Origin: CAUUGB01 sp963544615
GTDB lineage: Bacteria; Patescibacteriota; Microgenomatia; UBA1400; PJMF01
Direction: 5' to 3'
NCBI GenBank assembly: GCA_963544615.1
Contig: CAUUGB010000008.1
Span: forward strand, 1-36,285
Length of the DNA: 36,285 nucleotides
Under the pieces are notes generated by a model. It saw nothing but the letters and a program-made list of their open reading frames with translations, was not told where the DNA came from and searched no databases. Shown here in pieces: positions 32,732-36,285 of this stretch (position 1 is its first letter; each line of letters begins with the position of its first letter). The position numbers and the translations under genes are program-made.

Positions 32732-34470
32732 GTTGTTCCCGCGTAAGCGGGGGTGATCCCAGCCCCACCCTATATACTGTCGACTTTGCCAGGTTGTTCC
32801 CGCGTAAGCGGGGGTGATCCCTATACTTTGGGAACCCAGGCAGGAGATGGCTAGTTGTTCCCGCGTAAGCGGGGGTGATCCCGTGACCAAAAACATCATC
32901 AGAGATGGGGTAGCGTTGTTCCCGCGTAAGCGGGGGTGATCCCATTTTTTGGATAAAAAGTTATTTCTCACTCGAGTTGTTCCCGCGTAAGCGGGGGTGA
33001 TCCCACAATTGTGGGACTGGTGCAGTGCAGAGAGTTGTTGTTCCCGCGTAAGCGGGGGTGATCCCGGTTTTACTTGGGCGCAAAAAATCGTAGTAGGGTT
33101 GTTCCCGCGTAAGCGGGGGTGATCCCACCCTCTCTTGCATAATTCTAATTTTCAGCTAGTTGTTCCCGCGTAAGCGGGGGTGATCCCTATCTCCTTTTTT
33201 ATGATCTGGGATTATTCCTGTTGTTCCCGCGTAAGCGGGGGTGATCCCCAATCATTGGTTTTTTACCGCTGAATCTAAAAGTTGTTCCCGCGTAAGCGGG
33301 GGTGATCCCCTCCCTCCCCATCGACAAATATCGACTCTTTTTGTTGTTCCCGCGTAAGCGGGGGTGATCCCACTTCTTCTATGAGAGTGTGGATAGCTGG
33401 GAGGTTGTTCCCGCGTAAGCGGGGGTGATCCCTACTAATGCCTTAGAAACAGCTAAACACCAAAGTTGTTCCCGCGTAAGCGGGGGTGATCCCGGGGTTA
33501 GTTTTAGTTTAATTTCAAAAGTGTGGTTGTTCCCGCGTAAGCGGGGGTGATCCCTATTTATGCAAGTCAGTGAGTCTTTCAAAAGAGTTGTTCCCGCGTA
33601 AGCGGGGGTGATCCCCTATTTTGCAGGTGTCAAGTCCCAATTTCCAGGTTGTTCCCGCGTAAGCGGGGGTGATCCCTGGTAGATTAGCCAAACTTGAAGA
33701 AGACTATAGTTGTTCCCGCGTAAGCGGGGGTGATCCCACCCCCCTTGCATAATTCTAATTTTCAGCTACGTTGTTCCCGCGTAAGCGGGGGTGATCCCTT
33801 TAGTCTTAAACTTGAATTAAGTTCTGAGACGTTGTTCCCGCGTAAGCGGGGGTGATCCCTTGTATCTAGTAAATATGTGCTTGACTTTTTAGTTGTTCCC
33901 GCGTAAGCGGGGGTGATCCCTAGCCGAGGTTAAAGCCGAGCGCGATAAACTCGTTGTTCCCGCGTAAGCGGGGGTGATCCCTTATGAAACTCACCTGTGG
34001 GTTTTTTGTGGTAGTTGTTCCCGCGTAAGCGGGGGTGATCCCTTGCTGAAATACTAGCAATTTTGAAAAGAGGGGTTGTTCCCGCGTAAGCGGGGGTGAT
34101 CCCTATCTCCTTTTTTATGATCTGGGATTATTCCTGTTGTTCCCGCGTAAGCGGGGGTGATCCCCAATCATTGGTTTTTTACCGCTGAATCTAAAAGTTG
34201 TTCCCGCGTAAGCGGGGGTGATCCCCTCCCTCCCCATCGACAAATATCGACTCTTTTTGTTGTTCCCGCGTAAGCGGGGGTGATCCCACTTCTTCTATGA
34301 GAGTGTGGATAGCTGGGAGGTTGTTCCCGCGTAAGCGGGGGTGATCCCTACTAATGCCTTAGAAACAGCTAAACACCAAAGTTGTTCCCGCGTAAGCGGG
34401 GGTGATCCTTTTCTCAGCTGCTGACATAGAGAAGTTTTTGCGTTGTTCCCGCGTAAGCGGGGGTGATTCT
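32732..34470 (+). CRISPR. Type I-E CRISPR array, 30 repeats and 29 spacers
   Basis: Repeats are 29 bp, starting GTTGTTCCCGCG and ending GGGGGTGATCCC with the palindrome CCCGC/GCGGG; spacers are 32 bp, except spacer 10 and its copy spacer 26 at 33 bp. Repeats 1-28 are identical by eye. Repeat 29 has one change (final C to T) and repeat 30 ends in TTCT, so decay is at the right end. That places the leader at the left, next to cas2, with transcription on the plus strand. Spacers 24-28 repeat spacers 8-12 exactly, and spacers 7 and 17 are near-identical. Confidence 0.99.
33188..34380 (+). repeat. Five-spacer block present twice in the array
   Basis: Spacers 8-12 (33188-33464) recur exactly and in the same order as spacers 24-28 (34104-34380), including the unusual 33-nt spacer. 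Eleven other spacers lie between the copies. Confidence 0.97.
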
Positions 34471-34512
34471 CATCTGCCAGAGCTTTTTTATCACCACTGT
34501 TAATTTTTTCTC

Positions 34513-35178
34513 TTACTTCATCTGTTTAACTTTAGTGGGGGATTTGATTGGGGATTTTTTAGATGTTTTACCAGCCGTGAACTTCCGCTCGTCTAAATGT
34601 CCTCTGAGGGCGCCTCGGTAGACTTGCTCACTAATGGCTTGGTCTTGGAGTTGCTTGGTGGCGATTGCTTGCGCTTGTTTTCTAAAGCTTGCTTCTTTTT
34701 GCGCTCGAGATACTCTTGTTCCGCCATCTCGAATGCTCTCTGAAATGCCTCGTGATAAAGTTTGTCTTTTTCCGGCGTCCACCCTTGAAATTTTTCCATC
34801 ACTACTATCATACAATAATGACTTTAATTTGTCAAATGAGATTGATTTATCATTATTTTTAATATTTTGATTAAATAACTCAAATTTAACATTAGGATTA
34901 TCTTGATATTTCTCCGCCAATTTAATTAAAGTTTCTGGCGCGTCTAGGTGATTGCGAATAAAAGTATTAAGGGCGACCACTCGCTCATGCTTACCTGCTC
35001 TTTCTAAGTTAGATTTCCAAGCGTCTATAACATTTCTGTATGAATAAATTATTCGCACACCCAAACCTTTATTAAGAGTTTTATCAATCAGGCTGACTGC
35101 CGTATCAAAATTGGCTAAGTTGCTATCAAAGATGAATTGAGGATTGTCTCCTTTAGCAGACACCACTTTTTCAGCCAT
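34513..35178 (-). pseudogene. Zeta-toxin-like kinase, 5'-truncated remnant
   Basis: Up to 221 codons from an internal ATG. The visible N-terminal part (NPQFIFDSNLANFDTAVSLIDKTLNKGLGVRIIYSYRNVIDAWK...RVVALNTFIRNHLDAPETLIKL) resembles the second half of zeta-type toxin kinases (UDP-N-acetylglucosamine kinase family). The Walker A region that should come first is absent: upstream the frame meets a stop within about 25 nt and the DNA turns into a transposase fragment. The C-terminal part is polar and Lys/Gln-rich. A second copy of the C-terminal region is at 36120. Probably non-functional. Confidence 0.65.
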
Positions 35179-35185
35179 AAAGCTT

Positions 35186-35470
35186 TTGAAACAAGATTAT
35201 ACTTATCGTCCTCACTGTCTTGATAGATGGTGTCAGGAAAATAATATTACTCATTATCTTATCTCTCCCGGCTGTCCTACACAAAATGGACATATTGAAA
35301 GATCACATAGAACAGATCAGGAATACTTTTATAATCATCTTGAACATAAACCAAGAAGTATTGATGAGTATAATTACTTACTGCGTTTATGGAATGCACA
35401 TTATAATCAATTGCCACATTGTGGCTTGAAAGGACTAAGCCCTAGTGAATACTTAGAGAGATTTTATTAG
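35186..35470 (+). pseudogene. IS481-like transposase, 3' fragment
   Basis: About 95 codons of the C-terminal end of an integrase-core (rve) transposase: WCQENNITHYLISPGCPTQNGHIERSHRTDQEYF, with the last catalytic Glu in HIERSH, then RLWNAHYNQLPHCGLKGLSPSEYL. The region carrying the first two catalytic Asp is missing. The left breakpoint (about 35178-35205) abuts the truncated zeta gene on the opposite strand, implying one deletion that removed the left end of the IS and the 5' end of the toxin. Confidence 0.8.
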
Positions 35471-35494
35471 TGTAAAAGGTCCTGTCCCATTACA
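35471..35494 (+). mobile_element. Right terminal end of IS481-like element
   Basis: Directly after the transposase stop, the sequence read inward on the minus strand begins TGTAATGGGACAGG, the TGT-type terminus expected for IS481-family elements. The matching left end is not in the window. Confidence 0.5.
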
Positions 35495-35503
35495 AAGAAG
35501 CTA

Positions 35504-35531
35504 TTGCATTAATTAATAATTAGGCTATAAT
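35504..35531 (+). promoter_or_regulatory. Promoter of structured RNA next to IS end
   Basis: Perfect TATAAT (35526-35531), with TTGCAT (35504-35509) 16 bp upstream. Transcription would start near A35538. The promoter lies 10 bp beyond the IS terminus. Confidence 0.5.
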
Positions 35532-35623
35532 AATTCCATACTTTCTAGCAGGAGTTTCCCACCTTAGTGGTGAAAATAGTCTTAATTTAAGTTTAAGACT
35601 AAAGTCCTGTCTTTATAAGAGAT

Positions 35624-35643
35624 GTTATTCCTGCGTAAGCGGG
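35624..35643 (+). repeat. Solitary degenerate CRISPR repeat
   Basis: GTTATTCCTGCGTAAGCGGG differs from the start of the array repeat at only two of 20 positions (A for G, T for C), and the stem is kept by a G-T pair. The last nine positions (handle region) are not conserved. It lies 1.15 kb beyond the array on the same strand. Confidence 0.65.
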
Positions 35644-35649
35644 AAATGC

Positions 35650-35680
35650 AAAAAACTCGGCCTTTACAGCTGAGTTTTTT
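35650..35680 (+). terminator. Terminator of structured RNA
   Basis: Arms ACTCGGC (35655-35661) and GCTGAGT (35669-35675), flanked by A5 and T-run; one G-T pair. Confidence 0.8.
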
Positions 35681-35691
35681 GTTGGTTATGC

Positions 35692-35712
35692 ACTAATGTT
35701 TTTAACATTAGT
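35692..35712. other. Nine-bp perfect palindrome
   Basis: ACTAATGTT (35692-35700), loop TTT, AACATTAGT (35704-35712), then TGATTTTT. It may be a second terminator on the plus strand or an operator site. The rest of 35713-35833 is AT-rich, and nothing else is seen in it. Confidence 0.5.
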
Positions 35713-35833
35713 TGATTTTTATTCCCCTATGATAAAATTATTTGAGAATTAAAATAAAATTTTGCTAAATCAAACTTTTTCCTAAAAAAACGAACTTCTA
35801 TCTCAGAAAAACTCAGAGTGCTTATGATGTTTT

Positions 35834-36067
35834 TTACTTCTCTAGTGAAATCAAAAACTTCTCTGCTGCATCAAAGCTCACCAGCCACTCTTTAGATACT
35901 TTAGTGCCTTTTAGCTTACCAGAAATACAGCGCTTGCGAATGGTGGAAGAGTCTACCCCAGCCAACTCTGCGAGCTTTGTAGCTCCAATAAAGCCGACAA
36001 CTGACTTCTCTTTTTCCTTGCGAAGCTGCCTAAGTCTTTTGGCAAAATTGGTATCTTTTTCTTTCAT
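35834..36067 (-). CDS. Small HTH DNA-binding protein
   Basis: 77 residues. A charged N-terminal helix (NFAKRLRQLRKEKEKS) precedes an excisionase/MerR-like helix-turn-helix: GATKLAELAGVDSSTIRKRCISGKL, followed by GTKVSKEWLVS, the usual wing. Such proteins act as transcription regulators, excisionases or antitoxins. It lies 52 bp downstream of the second zeta-toxin-like gene on the same strand, so a role in that toxin module is possible but not shown. No clear Shine-Dalgarno is seen. Confidence 0.7.
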   Translation of the reverse strand: MKEKDTNFAKRLRQLRKEKEKSVVGFIGATKLAELAGVDSSTIRKRCISGKLKGTKVSKEWLVSFDAAEKFLISLEK

Positions 36068-36119
36068 AGCTTTTTTACTATTAACTAATGAACATTTTTT
36101 GTTAGAATTTTAACAACAA

Positions 36120-36285
36120 TTATGCCTTAACTAAATGTCCTCTGAGGGCGCCTCGGTAGACTTGCTCGCTGATTGCTCCACTTTGGTATCCTGCTGCTGC
36201 AATTGCTTTTGCTTGTTCTCTAAGGCTTGTTTCTTTTTGCGCTCGAGATACTCTTGTTCCGCCATCTCGAATGCTCTCTGAAATG
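36120..36285 (-). CDS. Zeta-toxin-like protein, C-terminal end only
   Basis: An open frame entering from the right edge and ending with TAA at 36122-36120. The visible 54 or so residues read SESIRDGGTRVSRAQKETSL..., then AISEQVYRGALRGHLVKA. They match the C-terminal region of the truncated copy at 34513 but end sooner, without its Lys-rich tail. Whether this copy has an intact kinase domain cannot be seen. Confidence 0.6.
   Translation of the reverse strand, partial: ISESIRDGGTRVSRAQKETSLREQAKAIAAAGYQSGAISEQVYRGALRGHLVKA

Larger units (their letters stand above)
35538..35680 (+). ncRNA. Candidate ~143-nt structured RNA with solitary CRISPR-like repeat
   Basis: Between a promoter and a strong terminator, with no open reading frame, the sequence holds in order: CAGGA (35550-35554) able to pair with TCCTG (35605-35609). 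These enclose a CCAC/GTGG hairpin and an AGTCTTAA/TTAAGACT hairpin, forming a three-way junction. A small TCTT/AAGA hairpin comes next. Then the hairpin TTCCTGC-GTAA-GCGGGAA (35628-35645) and the terminator. The segment 35624-35643 matches the first 20 nt of the CRISPR repeat at 18 positions. No known RNA family recognised. Confidence 0.55.
34593..36285. repeat. Duplicated zeta-toxin 3' sequence
   Basis: 34593-34629 is identical to 36131-36167 (37 nt), and 34693-34747 is identical to 36231-36285 (55 nt, to the window edge). The sequence between these blocks is diverged. The two zeta-like genes are therefore paralogous copies in the same orientation about 1.5 kb apart. Confidence 0.9.

Noticed and set aside
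32654..33582. Apparent minus-strand proteins with repeated GITPAYAGTT and SPPLTREQ
   Set aside because: They are translations of the CRISPR repeats in opposite frames, a common misannotation, with no start or Shine-Dalgarno context.
35624..35680. A tracrRNA for a class 2 CRISPR system
   Set aside because: All cas genes are type I-E with Cas6e, which needs no tracrRNA, and the segment is repeat-like rather than an anti-repeat.
35538..35680. A retron msr-msd RNA
   Set aside because: No reverse transcriptase is in the window and the flanking inverted repeats expected of a retron are not seen.

Overview
This window looks like chromosome of a small-genome, low-GC bacterium, most likely a Candidate Phyla Radiation (Patescibacteria) member. 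The reasons are a short methionyl-tRNA synthetase, a pilin-like VirB2/T4SS-type membrane protein, very dense gene packing, a tRNA and a tmRNA without encoded CCA, and several large cell-surface or cytosolic proteins of no known family. TGA is used as a stop (cas2, helicase), so the TGA=Gly code of some CPR lineages does not apply. The assignment to CPR is inference.

Region 1 (1-4161) holds a large secreted, membrane-anchored mosaic protein (RCC1 propeller inside TIG/IPT domains, Cys-rich repeats, Pro/Thr linkers, FN3, C-terminal membrane anchor), open at the left edge, and a small exported membrane-anchored protein. Region 2 (4200-18290) is core metabolism and information processing: UvrD/RecB-type helicase-nuclease, hexapeptide acyltransferase, PNPase with a structured leader, tmRNA, pilin-like protein, TatD, MetG, a short alpha-glucan phosphorylase, a peroxiredoxin and a secreted deacetylase-like barrel protein. 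Five genes here have a -10 box about 6-8 nt before the start codon, the layout of leaderless mRNAs.

Region 3 (18295-23072) has a 1274-residue orphan protein ending in a GNAT domain, a previously unannotated-looking ~68-nt RNA gene with a near-consensus promoter and its own terminator, a small GC-rich gene with a strong Shine-Dalgarno that differs from its neighbours, and tRNA-Asn.

Region 4 (23169-34470) is a complete type I-E CRISPR-Cas locus in canonical order: cas3, cas8e, cas11, cas7, cas5, cas6e, cas1, then cas2 fused to a DEDDh exonuclease, followed after only 20 bp by a 30-repeat array. The array carries an exact five-spacer block duplication and a pair of spacers against the same target differing by small changes.

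Region 5 (34471-36285) is a decayed mobile/toxin zone: a 5'-truncated zeta-toxin-like gene butted against a 5'-truncated IS481-like transposase with its right terminal end, then a ~140-nt structured RNA candidate (promoter, several hairpins, terminator) that contains a solitary CRISPR-repeat-like hairpin, a small HTH protein, and the 3' end of a second zeta-toxin-like gene running off the window. The solitary repeat and the ~68-nt RNA are the most interesting unexplained elements.
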